A program made the position numbers and the translations under genes. A model generated the notes under the pieces. That model was given only the letters and a program-made list of their open reading frames with translations. It was not told the DNA's origin and searched no databases. Shown one piece after another: positions 1 to 8,530 of a stretch of DNA of 64,000 nt. Where the stretch lies: the NCBI GenBank assembly GCA_050291245.1, contig JBNKJP010000002.1:1-64000 (forward strand), given 5' to 3'. Origin of the DNA: Thiodiazotropha sp050291245 (GTDB lineage: Bacteria; Pseudomonadota; Gammaproteobacteria; Chromatiales; Chromatiaceae). Position 1 is the first letter of the stretch. Every line of letters starts with the position of its first letter.

Positions 1-140
1 ATGACATCGAGCCCTATGATTACTTGCTGCACATCCTCAAGCATATCGGCTCTGCCTATACCGTTGAGAAACTCGAAGCCTTACTGCCCTGGAACATGAA
101 AGCGGAAAATTCGCATTAAGGCCGATTCTTTGGCGCTTAC
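1..140 (+). mobile_element. Right end of an IS66-type insertion sequence
   Basis: The window opens inside the 3' part of a transposase. About 20 bp after its stop the sequence reads TTTGGCGCTTAC, ending at 140. Reversed, this is GTAAGCGCC, which matches the GTAAGCG start known for IS66-family terminal inverted repeats. From 141 on, the reading frame of a different, membrane-type protein is open, so 140 is taken as the IS boundary. IS66 elements usually make 8-bp target duplications (here this would be AGTACAAT), but the left end lies outside the window and this cannot be verified. Confidence 0.6.
3..119 (+). CDS. IS66-family transposase, C-terminal fragment (cut by window edge)
   Basis: An open frame of 38 codons runs in from the window edge and ends with TAA. 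It contains IEPYDYLLHIL and ends in EALLPWNMK. This resembles the C-terminal tail of IS66 transposases, where an IEPYxYL segment is followed about 20 residues later by LLPW. Only the last few percent of the protein is visible, so integrity of the transposase cannot be judged. The family call rests on this tail plus the GTAAGCG-type end just downstream. Confidence 0.6.
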   Translation, partial: DIEPYDYLLHILKHIGSAYTVEKLEALLPWNMKAENSH

Positions 141-278
141 AGTACAATCAGCATCACTGCCCATGCATTTGAGTGGTTGCCTGTTCTGGGTCTGGTCATC
201 TCAGCGGTGGTGCTACCCCTGTACTTGCGTGCAGGTCTGTGGGAGCGCCTATATGCGGCGATTTCCAACAATTCCTGA
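141..278 (+). pseudogene. 3' remnant of a membrane-protein gene interrupted by the IS
   Basis: Starting exactly at the presumed IS boundary, one frame stays open for 45 codons and ends with TGA at 276-278. It encodes a hydrophobic stretch (WLPVLGLVISAVVLPLYL) followed by RAGLWERLY and a short polar tail, typical of the last transmembrane helix of an integral membrane protein. There is no start codon or ribosome site, so this looks like the back end of a gene whose front lies beyond the IS. The family is not recognised. Confidence 0.5.
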
Positions 279-348
279 TTTCATAAGTAAGTGGAAAATA
301 ATACTGGGAGGTCACTTCTCTACATAAATAGAGATATTTGTTGTTTGA

Positions 349-511
349 CTACGTCAATAACTGTTGATAGGCCGACATAGCCGGGCTTCGGTGGTAGTCA
401 TGCTTCTTGCGAACCCAAAATAGGGCATATGCGACACCGATCAAGCCTTCGAATTGGTTATCAAAAAACTTATCGATCTCTCTTGTAAAGGGAGAAAACC
501 AACCCTTTCAT
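349..511 (-). pseudogene. Short degenerate ORF, frameshifted
   Basis: On the minus strand an ATG at 511-509 begins MKG and is then out of frame with a 53-codon open stretch ending in TAG at 351-349. A one-base deletion near codon 4 would join them. The open stretch reads like real protein (EIDKFFDNQFEGLIG, then YALFWVRKK and a short tail). An inverted repeat, CAAGCCTTCG/CGAAGGCTTG, brackets the first part (about 443-452 and 512-521). The family is not recognised. It could also be chance. Confidence 0.3.
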
Positions 512-580
512 GCGAAGGCTTGATACTCTCTATCTTTGAGAATGAGTCTATCGAATCAACAAGCAGAAAGAGTTATAGCG

Positions 581-612
581 GGTAATAGGGGGATTGTGAT
601 CCCCCTATTACC
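581..612 (-). terminator. Perfect 14-bp hairpin downstream of the cellulase gene
   Basis: GGTAATAGGGGGAT and its exact complement ATCCCCCTATTACC are separated by a 4-base loop (TGTG). The hairpin lies 75 bp beyond the stop of the minus-strand cellulase gene, a natural place for a terminator. The T-run on the minus strand is poor, so it may be an RNA-stabilising hairpin rather than a classical intrinsic terminator. Confidence 0.5.
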
Positions 613-687
613 TGGTGCTTAAAGTGCAAGTGATCCTGGATTATCTTTCGTTCCGATCTGGCGACGATAGTGTTATCCAGGGGCTAA

Positions 688-3600
688 TTAATCCTCCGAT
701 AGGGGAGGGTAGGCATTCTCCACCAATGTGCGGAACTGCTCAGCGAACCATCGGCCAGCATGGGGCGCGCCCGACATGGCATTGGTCGAATAATTTGCGT
801 TGTAGGTGCTCACGGCATTCGGATCGCACATGACATCAAACTTTTTGTTCGGGTCATTGGGGTCAACAACTCCCGCAGAGCTTACACCATCGGATTCGCC
901 CGGTGGTTTGACCCATACATAGGCATCTATGCCCGTTGCAGGTGCAACTCGAGGCCGTTCACCAATACCCGCTCCCTGTTGATTACACCAGCCGCCTCGG
1001 TGGGGTCGGCGATCCAGGCGGGATTCATCTACATAGGTATTGGTATCATTCGAGCTGCTAGTGTTTGCAGGTCGCTGTGAGCCACCCCAGCCATTTCTCG
1101 ATGTATCGATCAACATGCCGATATTGCTGGGCATGCCTGCGTTGATGAATGCGCTACGTATGGCCGTAGCAAAATCTTTCTCATCGAAGTGGGGATTCCA
1201 TTCGTAGAAGTCCGAAGATCTAATCGGTTGTCCACCCACATTGAGATTGTTATCGGGAAGATAGACTTCATCAACAGGTGTGTAGTTGGCGGTATTGGTG
1301 ATAAAACCATCAATGCTGTTTAAGCCTTCTTCCGTGCCCTCGAGCATGCGTGTATATAACTGAACCGCCCCACTGAAATTGTCCGGCCAACCCAACCAAC
1401 CGGAGTGGGCGATATCCAGATAGATATAGACATTCTCGATGGGATGTAAGCGATCGATGGCATAGCGCACACCGTCTACATAGACCCCACTACTGTTCGC
1501 TACCGAGCAGGCGGCGATGTCCAGATTCGTTACCAGATTAGGTAAACTATCCGGCTCGATCAGAGTGACGATTCGCAGACTGCTGTATTTCGGATCGGAC
1601 AAAATATCGGCAATGGTGTCGATATACTCAGTTTTATACCGATTCAACCCGTCCTCTTCGATGAGTAGCTCACCGTTTGAGGCTGAGGCTGCGCAGTCTC
1701 GATTGGGCAGGTCATAGATTACCAGTTCAATGGTCAGAGGGTCTGAACCATTTTGCTGGCGTAAGGCCTCGTCCAAATGAGCGCGCAATCCCATCGCGTC
1801 GGCACTGCCTTCGATGGCTGCGATGCGATCCAGCCAGACCGCTGTGCTGGTGCCCGCGACTTTTTCCATATCGGCTCCCAGAGAGCCACCTACCAGGTTT
1901 GCTTCCGCAAGCACTTTTGCTTGGTAGTCCGGATTGATGTAGGTATCAGCCCCAACAAACGGATTCTCAGCGTGTTCCACAGGAGCAGGTGCCGGTGTCG
2001 GAGTTGGCTCCGGGGTAGGCACTGGTGTGGGCTCCGGAGTTGGCTCCGGAGTTGGTGCTGGTGTGGGTTCCGGGGTAGGCGCTGGTGTGGGCTCAGGAGT
2101 AGGCACTGGTGTGGGCTCCGGAGTAGGTGCCGGAGTAGGTGCCGGAGTGGGCTCCGGAGTAGGTGCCGGAGTAGGTGCCGGAGTAGGTGCCGGAGTAGGT
2201 GCCGGAGTGGGCTCCGGAGTAGGCTCCGGAGTAGGCTCAGGTGTCGGAGTAGGTATCGACGCCAGTCCTTCCCAATAACGCTCCAGCAAATCCATTCTAC
2301 GGCTGTCGATTCCGGTCCAGGTGCCCCATCCTGATTCATTTGAATTGGGCACATAGGCATGGCCGTATAAACCGCCCGTATCTGCGGATTCTGGATTGAT
2401 CGACCAGTAGCAGGCGTTTATGTCTTTCTCGATCGCGTAGTCGACGAAAGCATTCTGCCACTCTTCATCCACCCCCGGAATGATATGGCTCCAGCGGTTT
2501 TTGTCAGCCTGACTTGCCCCCTCAGGCCAATCCAAACTACCACCGAATTCACCAACGATCATGGCGTAGCCTTGATCCCGCAAAAAGCCGAAATGTTCAT
2601 CCCAGCCGGCTTTTAATGTGGCGTAGTCAATCTGTATTTGGCAGTTGGCTTCTCCGGCAGCATCACCATCCAGGCCTTCGCAACCTGCTTGTGAGTGATC
2701 CAGGAACTGTTTCTGGACGAATACGGATGGCCCATAGGTATGTGGAGAAAACACCAATCGTTCTTTGGGAATATTGAGCGGTTCGGCGCCAGCCGGGAAG
2801 AGGTTTTCACCCCAGTTCGGGTTGGATGATTCATCGCCGTGAGCGATTGCGGTGCCGTCATGAAGTTTCGAACCAATGCCTTCAACCATGATTAACACAT
2901 CGTCGTTCACATCACTAATGGCTTGGTAGGCACTTTCAGCCAAGGATTTCCACTCGGACCAGGTGTAATCCCAGGGTTCATTGAAGATGTCGATAGCCAT
3001 GATGTTATCGACTCCCAGCTTTTCCTCTAGCCCCGCGATTTCACGCAGGTTGTCCAGCCACAAGTTTTGGTCGTAAGCGGCTACTGTTGTGACACTGGAT
3101 GGATTGCCAATAGCGGAGCATGAGTGCTCTTCGCGAGTGTAGGGATAACCTACGCGATCGGCATCGGCGTAGGGTGGTTTGGCATCCAGGCGGCCGGCAC
3201 GCCAGCCCACGTAATTGGAGCAGGAGTGAATATCGATGATCAGATCGATATCGTTTTGGTCGGCCAGCTTGATGAAGTCTTCCATGGCTTGGCGGGCATT
3301 CTCCTGTTGGACCGAGGGATCGTTTTTCAGTACGCCGCCATCCTGGGCCCAGCCAATACCTTGCGGATCTGTAGGATCAAGGGTTTGGGGTGCGATGGGT
3401 AGACGAATGACGTTGATGCCTTTCGCCTTGATTTCGGTCATGGTTTGCTGAATGGTGCGGCCAGTTGGATTCCACCACATGTTACCGACATAGAGTTCCA
3501 TCGGTGCGCCACCCGGGTTATTTTCCGCATCCGGCGGTTCCTGCTGACCTTCCAGGCCAAACCAGGCGCCACACTGAATCGGCATTTCGATACCGTTCTT

Positions 3601-4794
3601 GGTGATATGTCCATTTGTGTCGATGCGGAACCTGCCTTGAGATGGTGAAGGCGTCGGGGTCGGTTCCGGCGTCGGTGTTGGTTCCGGAGTCGGGGTCGGG
3701 GTCGGTTCCGGAGTCGGGGTCGGTTCCGGAGTCGGGGTCGGGGTCGGTTCCGGAGTCGGGGTCGGTTCCGGAGTCGGGGTCGGTTCCGGAGTCGGAGTTG
3801 GTTCCGGAGTCGGGGTCGGTTCCGGAGTCGGGGTCGGTTCCGGAGTCGGGGTCGGTTCCGGAGTCGGCGTCGGCGTCGGAGTTGGTTGCGGAGTCGGCGT
3901 CGGAGTCGGCGTCGGAGTCGGAGTTGGTTGCGGCGTCGGAGTTGGCTCCGGAGTCGGTTTCGGAGTCGGGTTCGGAGTCGGGGTCGGTTCGGGCGTTGGT
4001 GCAGGTTCTGGTGGGAGTGAAGGCGAGGCGTCCACATCGCTTGCGTTCATCTCGAATTGGGTGGGTATGACCGCCCCGCCTGGTGAAGCGATAAAGCCAA
4101 AGTTTGCCTGCTGAGATGGGGCAATTCCCTCGTTCCATCCCATACTTTGCACTACGTAGCGCTTACCTGTGTGAGAGACGATCTTTGCATTCCAGATCTG
4201 CCTGATCTCGAAGTCCGCCTCAAAACTCATAATCCAGCCGATGATCTGTGTCGATCCCTTATTGAGGATGTTAACCTCTCCCTTGAAGGCGCTGCCCCAA
4301 TCCTGGACGTTACGCATTGTTACTTCAGTGGGAACCTGACTGGTGTCATGTTTTGTCGTGTCTTGTACGATAATACCGCTGGGCATATAACCCGACCCAC
4401 TTCCGGTAAATCCAAAACTGGTTCTTCCATTGGGAGCGATCGAGCGGTTATAACCCATACCCCTTATGACATAGGTGTTTCCGGTATGTGAAACGATCTC
4501 AGCATTCCAGATCTTATCGATATTGAAGTCGGCCTCGAAGGTAATGGACCAGTTTCCGATTTCGGAAGCGCCGTCATTAATGACTTCTCCACTGCCCTGA
4601 AAGCCAGTGCCCCAGTCGTTCCCCTTGGTAAGGGTCGCCTTGGCGAAACTGGAAACGGTATTTGCCATGGACGCATTGATGAGCTGCGCTTCAGCCGCTT
4701 GTACCGGGGTTTGAAAGGTGTACGCACCTAAATAGGTAAGCGCGCAACCCAGGGCGACTCGCGTCAGTTGTGTGGGTCGGTTTTTCTGGCTCAT
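688..4794 (-). CDS. Secreted bifunctional cellulase, CBM2-CBM2-GH5-GH6
   Basis: A 1368-residue secreted enzyme for cellulose. A signal peptide (about residues 1-34, cleavage near VQAA) is followed by two CBM2-type modules (about 48-140 and 150-250; both share the ADFxIxxIWNAxIVSHTG core), a Pro-Thr-Glu linker (about 262-385), a GH5 catalytic domain (about 388-843, proton donor in IFNEPWD, nucleophile in VGEFGGS), a second linker (about 845-940) and a GH6 domain (about 942-1368, with IEPDSLPNLV and the DIAHSGWLGW segment). GH5 endoglucanase plus GH6 cellobiohydrolase/endoglucanase in one chain should act together on crystalline cellulose, bound by the CBM2s. The start ATG has GGAG 8 bases upstream. 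It lies 54 bp after the lectin gene and is likely co-transcribed with it. The same GH5+GH6 pairing, with other CBMs, is known from the shipworm symbiont enzyme CelAB. Activity is inferred. Confidence 0.9.
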   Translation of the reverse strand: MSQKNRPTQLTRVALGCALTYLGAYTFQTPVQAAEAQLINASMANTVSSFAKATLTKGNDWGTGFQGSGEVINDGASEIGNWSITFEADFNIDKIWNAEIVSHTGNTYVIRGMGYNRSIAPNGRTSFGFTGSGSGYMPSGIIVQDTTKHDTSQVPTEVTMRNVQDWGSAFKGEVNILNKGSTQIIGWIMSFEADFEIRQIWNAKIVSHTGKRYVVQSMGWNEGIAPSQQANFGFIASPGGAVIPTQFEMNASDVDASPSLPPEPAPTPEPTPTPNPTPKPTPEPTPTPQPTPTPTPTPTPTPQPTPTPTPTPEPTPTPEPTPTPEPTPTPEPTPTPEPTPTPEPTPTPEPTPTPTPEPTPTPEPTPTPTPEPTPTPEPTPTPSPSQGRFRIDTNGHITKNGIEMPIQCGAWFGLEGQQEPPDAENNPGGAPMELYVGNMWWNPTGRTIQQTMTEIKAKGINVIRLPIAPQTLDPTDPQGIGWAQDGGVLKNDPSVQQENARQAMEDFIKLADQNDIDLIIDIHSCSNYVGWRAGRLDAKPPYADADRVGYPYTREEHSCSAIGNPSSVTTVAAYDQNLWLDNLREIAGLEEKLGVDNIMAIDIFNEPWDYTWSEWKSLAESAYQAISDVNDDVLIMVEGIGSKLHDGTAIAHGDESSNPNWGENLFPAGAEPLNIPKERLVFSPHTYGPSVFVQKQFLDHSQAGCEGLDGDAAGEANCQIQIDYATLKAGWDEHFGFLRDQGYAMIVGEFGGSLDWPEGASQADKNRWSHIIPGVDEEWQNAFVDYAIEKDINACYWSINPESADTGGLYGHAYVPNSNESGWGTWTGIDSRRMDLLERYWEGLASIPTPTPEPTPEPTPEPTPAPTPAPTPAPTPAPTPEPTPAPTPAPTPEPTPVPTPEPTPAPTPEPTPAPTPEPTPEPTPVPTPEPTPTPAPAPVEHAENPFVGADTYINPDYQAKVLAEANLVGGSLGADMEKVAGTSTAVWLDRIAAIEGSADAMGLRAHLDEALRQQNGSDPLTIELVIYDLPNRDCAASASNGELLIEEDGLNRYKTEYIDTIADILSDPKYSSLRIVTLIEPDSLPNLVTNLDIAACSVANSSGVYVDGVRYAIDRLHPIENVYIYLDIAHSGWLGWPDNFSGAVQLYTRMLEGTEEGLNSIDGFITNTANYTPVDEVYLPDNNLNVGGQPIRSSDFYEWNPHFDEKDFATAIRSAFINAGMPSNIGMLIDTSRNGWGGSQRPANTSSSNDTNTYVDESRLDRRPHRGGWCNQQGAGIGERPRVAPATGIDAYVWVKPPGESDGVSSAGVVDPNDPNKKFDVMCDPNAVSTYNANYSTNAMSGAPHAGRWFAEQFRTLVENAYPPLSED
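1992..2252. repeat. Tandem repeat encoding the linker between GH5 and GH6
   Basis: A near-perfect array of 6- and 12-base units (GGAGTAGGTGCC/GGAGTAGGCTCC type on the plus strand) encodes PTPAPTPEPTP-type residues on the minus strand. It keeps all three minus-strand frames open and creates spurious overlapping ORFs. Length variation by slippage is likely. Confidence 0.85.
3645..4008. repeat. Tandem repeat encoding the linker between CBM2 and GH5
   Basis: Imperfect 18-base units (GGAGTCGGGGTCGGTTCC) repeat across about 360 bp and encode PTPEPT repeats on the minus strand. The same unit type recurs in the neighbouring lectin gene, so the two genes could exchange linker sequence by recombination. 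Confidence 0.85.
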
Positions 4795-4848
4795 TAATTA
4801 CTCCAAAGCTTTATCGTCGACACGAAGGAAAACGGAATGTAAAAAATC

Positions 4849-7329
4849 TTAGTTATTACAAGGCATGACCCGACCAATCCGAATCGAGGTATTGGTACTT
4901 CCGGCCGCCGGATAGGCAACACTGCCGTCCGGGTAAGCCTTGAATGCCTGGTAGTTGTGGTCCTTTAAATTGATATCAAACTGACTACCCAGCGCTTGCC
5001 CAGTTTCTGAGTCGTATATCTGCGCTGCCATTGATGAGCCAGATTCCCAGGTGAGCAACATCTGTTTAGGGCCGAAACTGACCAAATGAGGATGACTCGT
5101 TTGTGCGTTGGTGCTGATGCTGATATCGGAAGCGCCGGTGGTGAAATGTTCAAGCCGTGCAACCCCGCCTTGACTCCAGGCCGTCCAGTACCCCGGTCCG
5201 TTGGAAAGAACCAGGTCCCCGCCGAACAGTGTCCCGTCACAATTACCGCCAGCCACCGTGCGATAAGGATTCGGTTGCGCTATGCGGCAGGCATTGTCTG
5301 TTGCGCAGACCATCACGAAATGATTGGTACGTGGATCCCACACCATGCGTGATTGCCAGCTGTGACTGCATCCCACACCAAAACTGTCAGGATGTCCGGA
5401 TATCAGAGAGCCGTTCTTGTCGACGACCTGCATTCGATCCCCTTCGTGGATATCGACACAACTGCCGTTGTTGACAGTGATTGCTGTCCCGAAATAGGCC
5501 GCGAAATTATTCTCTTCATCGACTGCGAGTCGGCCATGGTGTTGGTACCACCAGACGAAACGGGCGCCGTTGTCGTAGCCTGCCAGATTGTCGCTCAGGT
5601 TGGTTACCTGCTGCTCCCACTGCACATTGCCTGCATCATCAAAACGGACCATGTGCATGGTTTTGCACTGGCTGGATGAACCACCGCACAGCTGGCCGTT
5701 ACCGCAATTGTCCTGGCCTCCGTTGGTGGCGTTGCGGGTTACCAGCACGACACCACCCGCTTCATCGGCCTGAAGGTCCTGTAAATCGACGGCAGGAATA
5801 CTGGTCGGGGTGCCCACCAGTTGATCATTGCAGTCGAGCTTGGCGAGATAGACCCGGTTGTCGGTGCCGAGCCATGCCAGGCGCGAGCCCCCCGAAGGTA
5901 ATGCGGCGATTGCCATGGGTAGGGGATCGGTGTCGCCTTCCCAGCCGTAGTCCATCACCGGAACACCCACGTCAATTTCGCTAACCGATACTTCGGGAGA
6001 CTGGCAGGAAGTGGCTGTTCTGCCACAGCTTGAGGGGTCCGGTGTCGGAGTCGGTTCCGGTGTTGGGGTCGGTTCCGGCGTTGGCACGGGCGCCGGTGCG
6101 TCGCTTGCAACACCGAATACTCGCCATTCCAGAATGCCCGTGGATTGGCTCGAGTTGCGCATTGATATTCTGACTCGGTTTGTAGTGATGTCACCGAGGG
6201 CGAGCGTGTTGAAGGTGTCTTTCCGTAATGGCAGGTTGCCGGTCCTGATCCAACTATTGGTGTTGCTGTCCCAGTATTCGAGGTAGGCGGTGGTGGGTGT
6301 CAACACGCCACCATTGTCGTCGAACCAGTAGACCTCTGTCGCTGACAGTTTGTAGCTTTGCGGCCATTCGTACGCTACCCACTGGATCGAATTGGGATTG
6401 TTCCAATTGCCATAGGCCCCTTGAGACTTATCATTGGAGTTCGAAGGCGTGCTATTGTCGTTGACCGCACTCAAGGTCTCCCAGGGGGAGACATAGGAGG
6501 TGCTGGCCGTGGCCTGAGGGGCGATGTTGTTAGCTGTTGGCACCGGGGTTGGTTCCGGAGCCGGTGTCGGGGTTGGCTCAGGAGTCGGAGTTGGCTCAGG
6601 AGTCGGAGTTGGCTCAGGAGTCGGAGTTGGCTCAGGAGTCGGAGTTGGCTCAGGAGTTGGAGTTGGCTCAGGAGTTGGAGTTGGCTCAGGAGTTGGGGTT
6701 GGGTCAGGAGTTGGGGTTGGGTTAGGAGTTGGGGTTGGCTCCGGAGTCGGTGTCGGGGTTGGCTCCGGGGCTGGGATTGGTTCCGATACGTCACAGCTAC
6801 CATCGACAGGATTGAAATACCAGCGTTGATCGTTTGACCCGTGGTCACTCTGCTGGAAGACATTGCCGCCTGAGCTGTGGTCGGCCACGCTTATGGCCTT
6901 GCCGCTGTGTCGTGACACCACCGCATAGGCACCACTGTCTGCGCGTTGTAAACGCCACTGCTGGTTGTTTCCATCGTGGTAGTCCCACTGCAGGATATTG
7001 CCGCCGTCAGCGCTTGACCAGCCAGCCACGTCCAGCGCACGGCCACTGTGTTCGGCCCGTATCGACCAATAACCGTTGCTCACCTCTGTAAGACGGAACT
7101 GCTGATTGCGACTCGCCTTATAGGACCATTGAATGACATTGGCGCCATTTCTGGTATTTGCGCCAGAGATATCGAGAGACTGTCCGCTGCCGGCGTTGAT
7201 CAGGCTGTAGATTTGGCCATCGACAGGGGTGTCTGTGCAGTTTTTCGCTTGTGAGTAAACGGGTACTATGCCCAGAGTGAGTAGCGCCAGTAGTCCCTTT
7301 GATAGAAACGAACCCTTCTTGTAAATCAT
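4849..7329 (-). CDS. Secreted ricin-lectin/discoidin-domain protein with unassigned C-terminal domain
   Basis: An 826-residue secreted protein. A signal peptide (about 1-25, MIYKKGSFLSKGLLALL start) precedes a ricin-type beta-trefoil/CBM13 module (about 35-178) with three QxW-type repeats (RNQQFRL, NNQQWRL, NDQRWYF). A PTPEPT linker (about 183-263), a discoidin (F5/8C)-like carbohydrate-binding domain (about 268-408) and a short second linker follow. The last 390 residues are rich in Cys, Trp and Gly, show repeated strand-like motifs suggestive of a beta-propeller, and match no family I recognise. A GTG nine bases upstream is in frame, but the ATG at 7329 has AGGGTG at a good distance and is preferred. 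It sits upstream of the cellulase on the same strand, so a role in polysaccharide binding or degradation is likely. Catalysis is unproven. Confidence 0.75.
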   Translation of the reverse strand: MIYKKGSFLSKGLLALLTLGIVPVYSQAKNCTDTPVDGQIYSLINAGSGQSLDISGANTRNGANVIQWSYKASRNQQFRLTEVSNGYWSIRAEHSGRALDVAGWSSADGGNILQWDYHDGNNQQWRLQRADSGAYAVVSRHSGKAISVADHSSGGNVFQQSDHGSNDQRWYFNPVDGSCDVSEPIPAPEPTPTPTPEPTPTPNPTPTPDPTPTPEPTPTPEPTPTPEPTPTPEPTPTPEPTPTPEPTPTPEPTPTPAPEPTPVPTANNIAPQATASTSYVSPWETLSAVNDNSTPSNSNDKSQGAYGNWNNPNSIQWVAYEWPQSYKLSATEVYWFDDNGGVLTPTTAYLEYWDSNTNSWIRTGNLPLRKDTFNTLALGDITTNRVRISMRNSSQSTGILEWRVFGVASDAPAPVPTPEPTPTPEPTPTPDPSSCGRTATSCQSPEVSVSEIDVGVPVMDYGWEGDTDPLPMAIAALPSGGSRLAWLGTDNRVYLAKLDCNDQLVGTPTSIPAVDLQDLQADEAGGVVLVTRNATNGGQDNCGNGQLCGGSSSQCKTMHMVRFDDAGNVQWEQQVTNLSDNLAGYDNGARFVWWYQHHGRLAVDEENNFAAYFGTAITVNNGSCVDIHEGDRMQVVDKNGSLISGHPDSFGVGCSHSWQSRMVWDPRTNHFVMVCATDNACRIAQPNPYRTVAGGNCDGTLFGGDLVLSNGPGYWTAWSQGGVARLEHFTTGASDISISTNAQTSHPHLVSFGPKQMLLTWESGSSMAAQIYDSETGQALGSQFDINLKDHNYQAFKAYPDGSVAYPAAGSTNTSIRIGRVMPCNN
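6541..6775. repeat. Tandem repeat encoding the linker of the lectin protein
   Basis: Repeats of GGAGTCGGAGTTGGCTCA and variants encode PTPEPT units in the minus-strand lectin gene. They are similar in unit and length to the cellulase linkers. Confidence 0.8.
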
Positions 7330-8076
7330 ATGTGGCACCCTAAATGAAAGTGATATCTTGAGGCTGTGGACTCAGAGTTATTTACATAGCGCAAACGCTA
7401 GGAGTGGCGCCGATGCTTCGGGGGGGGTAGCGAACCCATGGTGGCTTGCAGAACCGATTGCGGATAGGGCGTGATGACGACGATCCCGGAAGTGATCGCA
7501 CAAGCAACAGACCCAAGTAACCCCTGTGTTCTGGAATACATCGAACGGAATCCTGTAGCTATTCTTTAATCTTATTTAATTGAGCCAGCCTGGCGTTGCT
7601 AAAATGTTCGATAGCGCCGTGACAATTCCTTCACGAACGATTATTTGGTGAGCGATGTGTGTTGCAAAAGCGACTTAACTGATGCCAAACATCACTGGCA
7701 GTTGCCGATGAAGGTCTGCCAACGGTCCCGATGCTAAATAATAAAATAGAACCAAACTTGAAAGCGGGTCACATAATTATCAACTTGCCTGAGACTAATG
7801 TGAAATTGAACGGTCAGGTGTCTGGGTCCTTTGAGGCTGGGCGTGTGGTTTCATAGAGGTTCAGCTATGTGATGAGGTCCCGGATTTTATTTAGCCTCCC
7901 CTTTGGTGTCATTCCCATGTATGAAAGGTTGAGGTATGTGGGGTTGCTGCGACTACGTGAAACCGTGTGGTTCTCCCTTTGTACTTACGTTCCGGTCTCA
8001 GGGAATGCCTGCTTACGGCGATATCCATGAAAACCTAATTCCAATCACCGTGCTTCTAAAACAGGAAAGCTGTCGC
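7330..8076. other. Intergenic region upstream of the lectin-cellulase pair
   Basis: About 750 bp with no convincing gene. Its left end must carry the promoter of the lectin-cellulase pair. A short dyad TAGCG-CAAA-CGCTA at about 7388-7401 is a possible operator, but the arms are only 5 bp. A 71-codon plus-strand ORF here has low-quality composition except for its last 24 codons, which are treated separately as part of a decayed gene. Confidence 0.5.
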
Positions 8077-8305
8077 ATGAACGATTTCTCCCAGGGCTCG
8101 AATATGACCTCAAAACGGCTGCGCCAAGAATATCTGCTGCACGTTTCGTAACGGTCGCTCAATTGACTTCCGATGCATTGCGTTTTTACAAGTGGAGCAG
8201 GGTTTGCCCGAGGACAATATTCGGGCGATACGTGATACCCCCTCTATCGGTGGCCCCAACCGGGCACGCCACGCCCGTGAAATGTCGATCTACAGCGATC
8301 CGTAA
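8077..8305 (+). pseudogene. Frameshifted remnant of an unidentified gene
   Basis: Three short open stretches in successive frames read like one protein. The first runs from ATG 8077 and ends in KRLRQEYLLHVS. The second continues as VAQLTSDALRFY. The third runs from 8189 to the stop at 8303-8305 and contains VEQGLPEDNIRAIRDTPS and later RARHAREMSIYSDP. Two small indels would restore continuity. The tail looks strongly protein-like, but I do not recognise the family. The roughly 200 bp after it, up to the Fe-S gene, show no feature. Confidence 0.4.
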
Positions 8306-8530
8306 AAGCGCTTTAGGTACTCCGGTATGTATCAATCATGACAATTTCTGAATTGTGTCAGAATGAATACAGAGTGGATGTCCTTAACTCACTGAAAAAA
8401 ATAATGAAATTATCTGGTATCACAATTGCTTGCCTGCACTGATCAGGTTGCTGTCCGGTTCCGTTCGCTGAATATGCGGAATCACCCGGATTTGTCACCT
8501 GCCGGATAATACAATTGCAAAGTGATCCTG

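Noticed and set aside
3645..4008. Regular direct repeats considered as a possible CRISPR array
   Set aside because: Units are contiguous and encode a protein linker; there are no unique spacers and no cas genes.
1777..4138. Several Arg/Ser-rich or Gly/Val-rich ORFs in the linker regions on both strands
   Set aside because: They are other-frame readings of the PTPEPT tandem repeats.
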